A stretch of DNA of 11,309 bases from an uncultured Erysipelotrichaceae bacterium (lineage in GTDB: Bacteria > Bacillota_I > Bacilli_A > Erysipelotrichales > Erysipelotrichaceae): NCBI GenBank assembly GCA_934725085.1, contig CAKVAL010000043.1, forward strand, positions 1 through 11,309, given 5' to 3'. Within the stretch, counting starts at the first letter, position 1, and every line of letters starts with the position of its first letter. Below, one piece after another: positions 1-6,284 of this stretch. The translations under genes and the position numbers were made by a program. Under the pieces are notes generated by a model, which worked only from the letters and a program-made list of their open reading frames with translations, ran no database searches and was not told the DNA's origin.

Positions 1-1212
1 GAGGCTACAGTCTTAAAGAATAGGCTTTTAGAACATGGATATAAAGAAGTTTCTTTTAAAGAAAAGGCTGATATCTATGTTATTTTCACATGTTGTGTAA
101 CAAATACTGCTGAGTCAAAGACAAGGAAGATGATTCATAGAGCTCGAAATACTAATCCTGATGCCTTAGTTGTGGCAGTGGGTTGTTTAGTACAGATTAA
201 GGGTGATTCATATGACTTTGATTGTGCTGATTTAATTGTTGGTTCTAAGGATAAGGATAAGCTTTTTGATTTGATTGACAACAATGTTAAATCTAAGGTT
301 GTTTCTCCTTTAACTAATGAGTTTAAACAAATGGAACTTGAGACTTATCCTGGTAAGTCTAGGGCTTTCTTGAAGGTTCAAGATGGTTGTAACCAATTTT
401 GTGCTTATTGTATTATTCCTTATGCTAGAGGTAGAGAGACTAGTGGTAATCATGAAAAGATTGTTGAGCAGGCAATCAAATTATCTAAGACTTCTAAGGA
501 ATTAGTTTTAGTGGGCATTCATACTGGTAGGTATTTTGATGGTGAGTATCATTTATATGATTTATTAAAGGATTTAATTAAGATTGATACTTTAGAGACT
601 ATTCGTTTATCTTCTATTGAAGTAACAGAGATTACTGATGAGATTATTGATTTGATGGCAAATAGCGATAAGTTAGCTCATCATTTACATATTCCTTTAC
701 AATCTGGTAGTGATGAGATTTTAAAGTTGATGCATAGACCTTATACCATGAAGGAATATAAGGATAGAATCGCTTATATTCGTGAAAGAATTCCTGATGT
801 TTCTATTTCTTGTGATTTGATTGTGGGTTTCCCTAATGAATCTGATGAATTGTTTAAGGAGACAATTAATAATATCAAGGAAATAGGTTTCTCTTTTATT
901 CATGTTTTCCCATATGCTAGAAAAACTGGTACTGTGGCTGATAAAATGGACGGTCATGTTCATGAGATTGTTAAAAAGGAAAGACTATACGAAGTAGAAA
1001 GAGTTCAAAAAGAATATACTACAAGGTTTAATTCTTCTTTTGTGGGTAAACGATTAAAGATGTTAGTAGAAAAGGTAGATGACAATTATATCTATGGTTA
1101 TACTAAACAATATTTCTATGTAAAGGCCAAGGGTGATGCAACTGTTGGCGATGTGATTGATGTGATTATTGATAGTGTTAATGATGATGAGGTAGTGGGT
1201 CATGTTTCTTGA
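1..1212 (+). CDS. mtaB: tRNA N6-threonylcarbamoyladenosine (t6A37) methylthiotransferase MtaB, 5' end cut by the window
   Basis: Radical-SAM enzyme that adds a methylthio group to t6A at position 37 of ANN-decoding tRNAs. The frame is open from base 1, so the gene begins before the window; 403 residues are visible and roughly 15-30 N-terminal residues, with the first cluster cysteine, are missing. Visible parts in order: the end of the N-terminal methylthiotransferase domain with two cluster cysteines (C31 in FTCCVTN, C62 in VGCLV), the radical-SAM CxxxCxxC at C130/C134/C137 (CNQFCAYCIIPYARGR), the SAM barrel, and a C-terminal TRAM-like RNA-binding segment (about residues 335-403). The usual INTCTVT reads IFTCCVT here, a small deviation. 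The Met encoded at 130 lies inside the domain and is not the start. The 3' end overlaps the next gene by 11 nt. The YqeV/MtaB identity rests on the NTCTVTN-like motif and on rpsU downstream. Confidence 0.93.
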   Translation, partial: EATVLKNRLLEHGYKEVSFKEKADIYVIFTCCVTNTAESKTRKMIHRARNTNPDALVVAVGCLVQIKGDSYDFDCADLIVGSKDKDKLFDLIDNNVKSKVVSPLTNEFKQMELETYPGKSRAFLKVQDGCNQFCAYCIIPYARGRETSGNHEKIVEQAIKLSKTSKELVLVGIHTGRYFDGEYHLYDLLKDLIKIDTLETIRLSSIEVTEITDEIIDLMANSDKLAHHLHIPLQSGSDEILKLMHRPYTMKEYKDRIAYIRERIPDVSISCDLIVGFPNESDELFKETINNIKEIGFSFIHVFPYARKTGTVADKMDGHVHEIVKKERLYEVERVQKEYTTRFNSSFVGKRLKMLVEKVDDNYIYGYTKQYFYVKAKGDATVGDVIDVIIDSVNDDEVVGHVS

Positions 1213-2653
1213 TGAGCTTTTTGATGGTGTTCCTCATGTTGAAATAAACCAATTGTCTATTGACTCTCGTGTTCCAATGAAGGATTGTATTTTCTTTTGT
1301 GTGGCTGGAATTAAGGATGATGGGCATGACTATGTGGATGAGGCTATAAAGAATGGTGCTTCGGTCATTGTTTATCAAAATGAGATTGATACATCAAGGG
1401 ATGCCATATATATCAAGGTTAATGATACAATCGATTGTTTAAATTCGATTGTAGCTAAGTTCTATGGCTATCCAAGTGATCGTTTAGAGATTTTCTTGTG
1501 TACTGGTTGTGAGGGGGTTAGTGAGACTACTTATTTGCTTAATAAGTTGATTTCTAATTTTAAGGAATGTGCTTCAATTGGTGTCAATGGCATTTTCTAT
1601 GGTGATAATCATTTGATGAGTAATAATCGTACTTTGAATATTTTGGATAATCAAAGACTTTTGAGTGATTTTGTCCATAATGGCATTAAGGCTTGTACAC
1701 TTGAGGCTGATTGTTTGGCTTTTGCGTATAAGAAGTTGGATGCAGTTAAGCCTAATGTCTTTATTTATACACGTACTAATGAATATTCTAATTACTATAC
1801 AGAGATGGATGTTAATTATTATGATTTCTTGTGTAGTTATTTATATACACTTGATGATACAACTACTATTCTTCTTAATAGGGATGATGAGTCTTATGAG
1901 GAGTTATTGAAGGCAAGTGGCGAGAATGTTCATTCTTATGGTTTTAATGTTGATGCTGATTTTGTGATTTCTAATTTGGTTTTAGAAGCTAAGGAAAGTA
2001 AGTTTACTTTAAGTGTCAATAATATAAGTATGGACTTTACTACTAAGATCTTAAGCAAACAAGGTATTTATGATGTTGTAGCAGCTATTTCAGCACTATA
2101 CTTAACAGGATATGATTTACATGAAATATCTCTTGTGCTTCCTTTTATTAAGCCATTAAAGGGTGAGATGCAGGTGTTAGAAGACTGTTATGATTTTAAT
2201 ATTTATGTAGATTCTGCAAATAATATTCAAAGTATTAGGGAAACTGTAGAATTTGCGAGAAAAATAAAGAAATTAAATAAGAGAATTATTGTCTTACTTG
2301 GTATTAAGTCTTCTTTTGATAAACAGATTGCTAAGGAACTTGGCGAGTATCTTTCTAAGGCTGTTGATAAGGTGGTATTAACTGAGGTTTCTACTTATAG
2401 TGGTAATATCAATTTATTGTTAGAAGAGGGTGCTAAGTACTTTGATGAGTATAAGACTTTAGTTATAGAGGATAGACAGATTGCGATTGAGAGTGCGATT
2501 GATTTACTTAATAAAGATGATATCTTGTTGATTCTTGGTAAGGGCAAGGATAATTATATTTATCGTAACTTGGGTAAGGAATATTATCCTGGTGACTATA
2601 GTGTTGCGATGAATCACTATAAGAAGTTGTTGAAGCAGATGCAAGATAATTAA
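1202..2653 (+). CDS. MurE-type Mur ligase homologue with degenerate catalytic motifs (probable pseudoenzyme)
   Basis: 483 residues, the usual MurE length, with Mur-ligase order throughout: N-terminal uridine-binding-like region (1-95), central ATPase domain (about 96-320), C-terminal domain (325-483). The fold is recognisable from LLNRDD, LSKQGIYDVVAAISA, KGEMQVLED, and DRQIAIESAIDLL followed by ILLILGKGKDNYIY, which match MurE landmarks. The active-site motifs are not kept. The P-loop TGTNGKTT reads TGCEGVSET (101-109), with Val106 in place of the ATP-binding Lys. The SSH motif region reads LEADCLAFA (167-175). The DHLDYH region reads NEYSNYY (193-199). The VDYAHTP region reads VDSANNI. Ordinary MurE ligase activity is therefore unlikely (inference). 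The frame is intact over 1.45 kb, so it is probably selected for another role such as substrate or partner binding. ATG at 1202 overlaps mtaB by 11 nt, which implies translational coupling. Confidence 0.82.
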   Translation: MFLDELFDGVPHVEINQLSIDSRVPMKDCIFFCVAGIKDDGHDYVDEAIKNGASVIVYQNEIDTSRDAIYIKVNDTIDCLNSIVAKFYGYPSDRLEIFLCTGCEGVSETTYLLNKLISNFKECASIGVNGIFYGDNHLMSNNRTLNILDNQRLLSDFVHNGIKACTLEADCLAFAYKKLDAVKPNVFIYTRTNEYSNYYTEMDVNYYDFLCSYLYTLDDTTTILLNRDDESYEELLKASGENVHSYGFNVDADFVISNLVLEAKESKFTLSVNNISMDFTTKILSKQGIYDVVAAISALYLTGYDLHEISLVLPFIKPLKGEMQVLEDCYDFNIYVDSANNIQSIRETVEFARKIKKLNKRIIVLLGIKSSFDKQIAKELGEYLSKAVDKVVLTEVSTYSGNINLLLEEGAKYFDEYKTLVIEDRQIAIESAIDLLNKDDILLILGKGKDNYIYRNLGKEYYPGDYSVAMNHYKKLLKQMQDN

Positions 2654-2660
2654 TTCTTTC

Positions 2661-2689
2661 TTGTCAAGATTTCCGTTTATATGTATAAT
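2661..2689 (+). promoter_or_regulatory. sigma-A-type promoter of rpsU
   Basis: TTGTCA at 2661-2666 and a perfect TATAAT at 2684-2689 are separated by 17 nt, the ideal spacing. It lies between the Mur-ligase stop and rpsU, with a predicted transcript start near 2696, just upstream of the rpsU ribosome site GGAAGGGGG (2702-2710). Confidence 0.8.
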
Positions 2690-2718
2690 ATTCTAGTACT
2701 TGGAAGGGGGTGTGATGG

Positions 2719-2898
2719 ATGTCAAAGGTAGTAGTAAAAGAGAATGAACAATTAGATGATGCTTTACGTAGATTCAAGAGACAAGTTTCTCGTAACGGAA
2801 CCCTTCTAGAAGTTAGAAAACGTGAGTATTATATTAAGCCAGGTCTTAAGAGAAAGCTTAAGTCTGAAGCAGCTAGAAAAGCAAGAAGAGGAAAATAG
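2719..2898 (+). CDS. rpsU: 30S ribosomal protein S21
   Basis: 59 residues beginning MSKVVVKENEQLDDALRRFK and ending in a very basic tail (KSEAARKARRGK), the standard length and sequence of S21, a small-subunit protein near the mRNA anti-Shine-Dalgarno region. Two ATGs lie close together (2715 and 2719); only 2719 gives the S21 frame, and it sits 8 nt after the purine-rich site GGAAGGGGG (2702-2710). The gene has its own consensus promoter and an intrinsic terminator that begins within its last codons, so it can be transcribed alone. mtaB upstream is the expected neighbour in Bacilli; downstream, yqeY would be usual but is absent. Confidence 0.97.
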   Translation: MSKVVVKENEQLDDALRRFKRQVSRNGTLLEVRKREYYIKPGLKRKLKSEAARKARRGK

Positions 2899-2918
2899 TG
2901 TTAACGCACTATTTTTTT
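2892..2918 (+). terminator. intrinsic terminator of rpsU
   Basis: AAAATAGTG (2892-2900) pairs perfectly with CACTATTTT (2907-2915) around the 6-nt loop TTAACG, and the run of seven T (2912-2918) completes a Rho-independent terminator. The left arm overlaps the rpsU stop codon. It marks the boundary between core and accessory genes. Confidence 0.85.
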
Positions 2919-2923
2919 ATACC

Positions 2924-2978
2924 CTATTATGACCAAATATAAGATGTACAAGCAATCTTATATTATTTAAAATATAAT
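2924..2978 (+). promoter_or_regulatory. promoter P1 with 15-nt box (copy 1) and a perfect 10-bp inverted repeat
   Basis: Contains CTATTATGACCAAAT (2924-2938). AATATAAGAT (2936-2945) is perfectly inverted as ATCTTATATT (2955-2964) over a 9-nt spacer. TATAAT lies at 2973-2978, with no good -35 hexamer in front of it. TATAAT begins 46 nt after the TTATG of the box and 25 nt before the ATG at 2998. The exporter promoter P3 has the same two distances. Absence of a -35 plus an upstream palindrome suggests activation by a bound regulator, plausibly the XRE-TPR protein encoded 0.2 kb downstream (inference). Confidence 0.68.
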
Positions 2979-2997
2979 CATAAAGGCGGTATTTTCT

Positions 2998-3195
2998 ATG
3001 AAAAAGATTTTAGGGATTTTAATTTTATGTTTAGTTTGTTGTGGCTTTACTGTTAATTCTGATGAAGACAAAAAGAATGCATGTGAATTCAAATCTAATG
3101 CTTTCCAATCTTGTTCTTTAAATGAAAATGGGGAATGTGAATGTCAATCGCCATTAAACACAACTAACCTTAATAAACAAGGTAATGATGATTAA
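2998..3195 (+). CDS. small Cys-rich secreted peptide, candidate signal for the adjacent regulator
   Basis: 65 residues, not recognised as a known family. MKK followed by the hydrophobic stretch ILGILILCLVCCGFTV (4-19) forms a signal peptide. The mature part is polar and acidic, with Cys29, Cys39, Cys47 and Cys49 (pattern C-x9-C-x7-C-x-C) and an Asn-rich tail ending in DD. Cys11, 14 and 15 sit inside or at the end of the hydrophobic core; LVCC is only a poor lipobox, so secretion with disulfides or lipidation are both open. The ribosome site AAAGGCGG (2982-2989) is 8 nt from the ATG. The stop is 2 nt before the regulator's ATG, so the two are coupled. A short secreted ORF next to an XRE-TPR regulator resembles the PlcR-PapR, ComRS and Rgg-SHP arrangement, but the peptide resembles none of those by sequence. 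Confidence 0.75.
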   Translation: MKKILGILILCLVCCGFTVNSDEDKKNACEFKSNAFQSCSLNENGECECQSPLNTTNLNKQGNDD

Positions 3196-3197
3196 AT

Positions 3198-4421
3198 ATG
3201 ATTACACCATTAGAACTTTTATACATAAAGAATTTACATAAGGGTAAAGATGATACCAAGACATTAGCTTCTAAAATAGGTATTAATCAATCAATGTTGT
3301 ACGACATTGAAGCTGGTAGAAGGAATCTTACTCAAGATATCTTTAATAAGATTATTAAGTACTATAACGTTACTTATAATGATAGACAATCTATTTATGA
3401 TGAAGCTTATAATCTTACTTTAGAGTTCTTTTCTTATTTAATCTCTTTTGAAAAGCCAAAATTGTTTGAAAGATATGATGAAATGCATAATCGTATAGAA
3501 ATGTATCAACATTCCAAAGCTTTTATTTTCTACGATTTAATTCAGGCTATCAGAAATAAAGAACTTAATAATGATATTAGAGCTCAATATGTTTTAAACT
3601 GTAAAGATTTTATTGATGTTTATGATAATAATATTATTTTTATATACTCTATTTTATTTTGTTTTTCAAAAGATATTTCTGAACATACTTCATTTCTTGA
3701 AAACATTGTAATTAATGCTTATAGAAGATATTCATTGGTTGGCGTAAATGATGATATATTAGCAATGTTGTATTACCAAATAGGAAGAATATATGAAAGC
3801 AAGTATGACAATTTTGAAGCGTTAAAGTTTTTTGATAAATCAATTAAGCTTTTTCAAAATATTCATAATCTTCAAAGAACAATTCAAGTCAAAATTCAAA
3901 AAGCAAATATTTATTTTAATTTGAAAGATTATGATAAGGCTGAATGCGAATATTTAAAGTTGTATGAAGAATCGGCGTTGCATAATTTTAAAAATAGAAT
4001 GAATGCTTGTACTGATAATTTATCCTTTATATATTTTGTCAAAAATGATTACGATAATTGTTTAAAGTATATTCAATATTCAAGAGATAATGGTTCAACT
4101 TTTCCTGATTTAAATTACTACAAAGCTTATATTTTTTATAAAACCAAAGATATAAATACTGCTAAAAAAGAAATTAAAAATTTATTAGGTTATGATAATG
4201 ATTCGAATATTGATCATGTATTAAAACTAATACAAGCTTTTATTAATGAAAATGATAAAAACGTTGAGTATTACTTTAATTTATCTATTAAAGATTTTAA
4301 AATCATTAATTCAATAATTGATACTCAATTAATTTATGAAATGGTATTAGATTACTATAAGGATATAAATCCTCAAAGAGTTAAAGAACTATTACCTGAA
4401 TATATAGAATTAATAAGATGA
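3198..4421 (+). CDS. XRE-family helix-turn-helix regulator with TPR domain (Rgg/PlcR-like architecture)
   Basis: 407 residues. Residues 4-60 form an XRE/Cro-type helix-turn-helix (LASKIGINQSMLYDIEAGRR at 23-42, with the typical IEAGRR after the recognition helix). The rest is alpha-helical with TPR-like repeats, clearest at about 189-220 (YYQIGRIYESKYDNFEALKFF), 229-258 (KANIYFNLKDYDKAECEY) and 268-330. This N-HTH/C-TPR layout and length match RRNPP-like cytoplasmic regulators whose TPR groove binds imported peptides; a peptide ligand here is inferred. It starts 2 nt after the small secreted peptide gene, with no strong ribosome site of its own, so it is probably translated by coupling. Likely targets are the CTRTTATGACCWAAT promoters around it, including its own P1, which would give autoregulation. 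Confidence 0.85.
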   Translation: MITPLELLYIKNLHKGKDDTKTLASKIGINQSMLYDIEAGRRNLTQDIFNKIIKYYNVTYNDRQSIYDEAYNLTLEFFSYLISFEKPKLFERYDEMHNRIEMYQHSKAFIFYDLIQAIRNKELNNDIRAQYVLNCKDFIDVYDNNIIFIYSILFCFSKDISEHTSFLENIVINAYRRYSLVGVNDDILAMLYYQIGRIYESKYDNFEALKFFDKSIKLFQNIHNLQRTIQVKIQKANIYFNLKDYDKAECEYLKLYEESALHNFKNRMNACTDNLSFIYFVKNDYDNCLKYIQYSRDNGSTFPDLNYYKAYIFYKTKDINTAKKEIKNLLGYDNDSNIDHVLKLIQAFINENDKNVEYYFNLSIKDFKIINSIIDTQLIYEMVLDYYKDINPQRVKELLPEYIELIR

Positions 4422-4423
4422 GA

Positions 4424-4505
4424 AAAAACCTTTCTGTTATGACCAAATCTGATATAGAACTATTAAGTTGCATTCTATATTATTAAGATAACAAGAAAGG
4501 TTTTT
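4424..4505 (+). terminator. nested hairpin: terminator arms of the regulator enclosing promoter P2
   Basis: AAAAACCTTTCT (4424-4435) is perfectly inverted as AGAAAGGTTTTT (4494-4505). Inside it GTTAT (4436-4440) pairs with ATAAC (4488-4492), then ATATAGAA (4452-4459) with TTCTATAT (4473-4480). Transcribed from the regulator gene, whose stop ends at 4421, it forms a long A/U-flanked hairpin ending in five U, a plausible terminator. The right arm also carries AAGAAAGG, the likely ribosome site of the next ORF, so it would be masked in read-through RNA. The promoter box is part of the same structure. Confidence 0.62.
4434..4481 (+). promoter_or_regulatory. promoter P2 with 15-nt box (copy 2)
   Basis: CTGTTATGACCAAAT (4434-4448) differs from P1 at one base. 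An 8-bp inverted repeat follows, ATATAGAA (4452-4459) and TTCTATAT (4473-4480), then a candidate -10 TATATT (4476-4481). No -35 is evident. ATAGAA begins 17 nt after TTATG, as in the diverged P4 copy. It should drive the 26-codon ORF, the secreted protein and its lipoprotein partner. Confidence 0.58.
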
Positions 4506-4510
4506 ACTTT

Positions 4511-4591
4511 ATGATTAGATTTAATTTAGCTAGGTACAAGAACGGAGATATTGTTATAAATTATTTTGTTCAATATTTTTTATATTTTTAG
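4511..4591 (+). CDS. 26-residue micropeptide with ARYKNGD core
   Basis: MIRFNLARYKNGDIV followed by a hydrophobic aromatic tail (INYFVQYFLYF) and TAG. The ATG lies 77 nt after the start of the P2 box, close to the 74 nt seen for the first genes after P1 and P3. The ribosome site AAGAAAGG (4493-4500) is about 10 nt upstream. The best evidence for coding is a second ORF at 6285 that encodes the same ARYKNGD although five of those seven codons differ, all at the third base (AGG and AAC are identical). No signal peptide and no known family. It may be a regulatory peptide, a leader peptide controlling the gene 20 nt downstream, or a small toxin-like peptide; the sequence does not decide. Confidence 0.62.
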   Translation: MIRFNLARYKNGDIVINYFVQYFLYF

Positions 4592-4611
4592 TGTTTTAAA
4601 GGAGATTAATT

Positions 4612-5256
4612 ATGAAGAAAAATTTAATGTATATAATGATATTATCGTTATTTTTAGCTATATTACCAGTTTCTGTATCTGCAAATTCTAATTTAGAAGA
4701 TACAGTAGATGAGTACGTTTTAGTCGATGCTGATGGCACTGAACATAGATATTTTGATGTGTATGGAAATCCTATTAAAATCAACGATTTAAATACTCAT
4801 GCGCAAAATTCATTGTCACGCAATAATAAACAATTTAGAGGTCCAATTGCTCCTGATACAGTTTATATTCAATCATCTAGTGTTATTACTGGTTCAAGAC
4901 GAAAGGTTACCCCTGATTTCAAAGGGCCTTGTAGTCTAAGTTCTGGAGAATCAGTTACAACAAGTTTTTCTATTTCGGGTTCATTAGGTGCATCAGTACA
5001 ATCTAAAATTTTTAAAAAGGTTAAGGCTGAAGTTAATGTTACTGTAGCTTGGAATAGTTCTTCGTCAAGTCAATTCTCTTCTAGTTATGATATTCCTCAA
5101 GGAAAAGTTGGTGCTGTTTATTTCTCACCTTATTTAACTAGAGCAATTGTTAAATATTATGATAATGATTGTAAAATGACTCAAGTTGAAGCAAAATTCC
5201 CAAATACTTTATCAAACGGTTTTACAGATGGATTGTATGAGTTAGTAATAAAATAA
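4612..5256 (+). CDS. secreted beta-rich protein, possible toxin/bacteriocin-like effector
   Basis: 214 residues. A clear Sec signal peptide runs from 1 to about 24 (MKKNLMYIMILSLFLAI, then VSVSA before the cut). An acidic, pro-like stretch follows (25-75), then a Ser/Thr/Gly-rich domain (about 76-214) with Cys107 and Cys187, which could form the only disulfide. Residues 113-148 alternate polar and apolar side chains (ESVTTSFSISGSLGASVQ, then AEVNVTVAW), as in amphipathic strands of beta-pore-forming proteins; this is a composition argument, not a family match. A strong ribosome site AAAGGAG (4598-4604) lies 7 nt before the ATG. The gene follows promoter P2 and the ARYKNGD ORF and ends 2 nt before a lipoprotein gene with no ribosome site of its own, so the two proteins are made together. 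Function not established. Confidence 0.78.
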   Translation: MKKNLMYIMILSLFLAILPVSVSANSNLEDTVDEYVLVDADGTEHRYFDVYGNPIKINDLNTHAQNSLSRNNKQFRGPIAPDTVYIQSSSVITGSRRKVTPDFKGPCSLSSGESVTTSFSISGSLGASVQSKIFKKVKAEVNVTVAWNSSSSSQFSSSYDIPQGKVGAVYFSPYLTRAIVKYYDNDCKMTQVEAKFPNTLSNGFTDGLYELVIK

Positions 5257-5258
5257 TT

Positions 5259-5954
5259 ATGAAGAAGATATTCAATTTAATTATAAGTTTTGGCATTTTA
5301 ATAACAATGACTTCATGTCAAAAAGATACAGATAATGTTACAGATAATGATAATGAAGATAATCAATCATCAATAATTGAAAATGATTTAGATAATACTG
5401 AATTAAATAATAATGATAATTTAGCTGTCTATAATATAAGTTCTTTAGAAAAGATAGATTTGAATAATTTCAAATTCAATTCTGATAGTAGTTATTATAG
5501 AGAAGCTACTCTAGTAGATATTGATGGTTTTGAACTTGATAAGTCAATGTTTTATATTGTGAATGATGGAACTGAAAACAATTTTATTGAAGTATCAGAG
5601 GTTATGCTTGAACCTATTAAATTACTTTATGATTACGGTTCTAATGGCCTTAGCGCTATAAATTCAGATCAATTAGGCTATATTAAGGCAAATGAGATAA
5701 ACTCAAATGATCTAAAAATGATTGAAAAGTGTATTCCTATAAACTTCGATTTAAAGATTGAACAGGAAATAACGCTTGATAATGAAAAATTTGATGATAA
5801 TAAAATTGTTAGTTTTTGGTTTTATCCAATATGTTATGAAATCACCTATAACGAAGAGACTGTTTATCGAATTTTAAAGACTGCTAACCCAATTCAAAAC
5901 AAGGACATGATTAGAATTGTTACTGATGGATTAATTGAAGTTAGATGTGAATAA
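5259..5954 (+). CDS. lipoprotein, paralogue 1 of the WFYPICYE family
   Basis: 231 residues. A type-II signal ends in MTSC (Cys20 is the lipid site), then comes a low-complexity Asp/Asn linker (21-55) and a globular domain (about 56-231). The domain shares ordered motifs with the products at 6371 and 7378: SSLEKIDL (61-68), VMLEPIK (115-121), KCIPIN (157-162), FWFYPICYEIT (186-196), YRILK (203-207) and DGLIEVR (223-229). I do not recognise the family. It begins 2 nt after the secreted beta-rich protein and lacks its own ribosome site, so translation is probably coupled. Such pairing fits a surface immunity factor or a partner for the secreted protein (inference). A strong terminator follows. 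Confidence 0.8.
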   Translation: MKKIFNLIISFGILITMTSCQKDTDNVTDNDNEDNQSSIIENDLDNTELNNNDNLAVYNISSLEKIDLNNFKFNSDSSYYREATLVDIDGFELDKSMFYIVNDGTENNFIEVSEVMLEPIKLLYDYGSNGLSAINSDQLGYIKANEINSNDLKMIEKCIPINFDLKIEQEITLDNEKFDDNKIVSFWFYPICYEITYNEETVYRILKTANPIQNKDMIRIVTDGLIEVRCE

Positions 5955-6026
5955 TTATTTATGGATTATCTATTTTTAGGCAAAAGTGATTCTTAAATCA
6001 ATTTTAGAAATTACGAAACTATATTT

Positions 6027-6075
6027 GTTGGCTCTTTATTCTAAAAGTTAGGATAAAGAGCCAACTTTAATTTTT
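6027..6075 (+). terminator. strong intrinsic terminator after paralogue 1
   Basis: GTTGGCTCTTTAT (6027-6039) pairs perfectly with ATAAAGAGCCAAC (6053-6065). A T-G wobble and CTAA/TTAG extend the stem to about 18 bp with an AAG loop. The tract TTTAATTTTT (6066-6075) follows. It closes the P2 unit. Confidence 0.9.
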
Positions 6076-6127
6076 GCTTCCACATCTATGTTTTTTGTCT
6101 ACTATCTTCTATATCTGATTAATATCA

Positions 6128-6174
6128 GAATTCAACATTTTGACAACCATATGATTGACCAACATGTTGAATTC
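6128..6174. repeat. 11-bp perfect inverted repeat, possible operator
   Basis: GAATTCAACAT (6128-6138) is inverted as ATGTTGAATTC (6164-6174) over 25 nt. The spacer contains TTGACA (6140-6145) and TTGACC (6155-6160), -35-like hexamers without a convincing -10 at standard distance. There is no T-run after it, so it is not a terminator. It may bind a regulator for the downstream unit; no direct evidence. Confidence 0.5.
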
Positions 6175-6209
6175 AAAACATTTAAATAGTCTAAAAAGTA
6201 GTACATTGG

Positions 6210-6256
6210 TTATGGTTAATATAATAATAGAATTTCATAGTTTAATTTAATATAAT
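6210..6256 (+). promoter_or_regulatory. promoter region P4, diverged relative of P2
   Basis: GGTTATGGTTAAT (6208-6220) keeps only the TTATG core (6210-6214) of the 15-nt box. ATAGAA follows at 6227-6232, exactly 17 nt from TTATG as in P2, then TATAAT at 6251-6256. TAGAATT (6228-6234) is inverted as AATTCTA (6257-6263). TAACAAGAAGGG (6262-6273) matches TAACAAGAAAGG of P2, 23 versus 22 nt before the ORF start. The shared layout argues for duplication of the P2 unit. Confidence 0.5.
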
Positions 6257-6259
6257 AAT
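6216..6259. repeat. 13-nt direct repeat in P4
   Basis: TTAATATAATAAT occurs at 6216-6228 and again at 6247-6259, a period of 31 nt. Both copies contain TATAAT, so the repeat offers two alternative -10 boxes ahead of the 15-codon ORF. It may also be simple AT-rich duplication. Confidence 0.5.
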
Positions 6260-6284
6260 TCTAACAAGAAGGGGTATCAATTTT

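Noticed and set aside
721..1378. Minus-strand open frames over mtaB and the start of the Mur ligase gene
   Set aside because: They lie antisense to well-supported genes, have no ribosome sites and encode no recognisable protein.
1665..1910. 81-codon frame inside the Mur ligase gene on the same strand
   Set aside because: Shifted-frame shadow of the longer gene; the hydrophobic product is typical of the alternative frame of AT-rich codons.
2936..2964. 10-bp inverted repeat in P1 read as a terminator
   Set aside because: It is not followed by a T-run, a real terminator already lies at 2892-2918, and it sits between the box and the -10 of a promoter.
4596..4784. Minus-strand frame over the start of the secreted protein
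   Set aside because: Antisense to a gene with clear ribosome site and signal peptide; no support of its own.
6151..6189. 12-codon ORF MIDQHVEFKTFK in the gap after paralogue 1
   Set aside because: No ribosome site and no repeat elsewhere; it overlaps the inverted repeat at 6128-6174 and is expected by chance.
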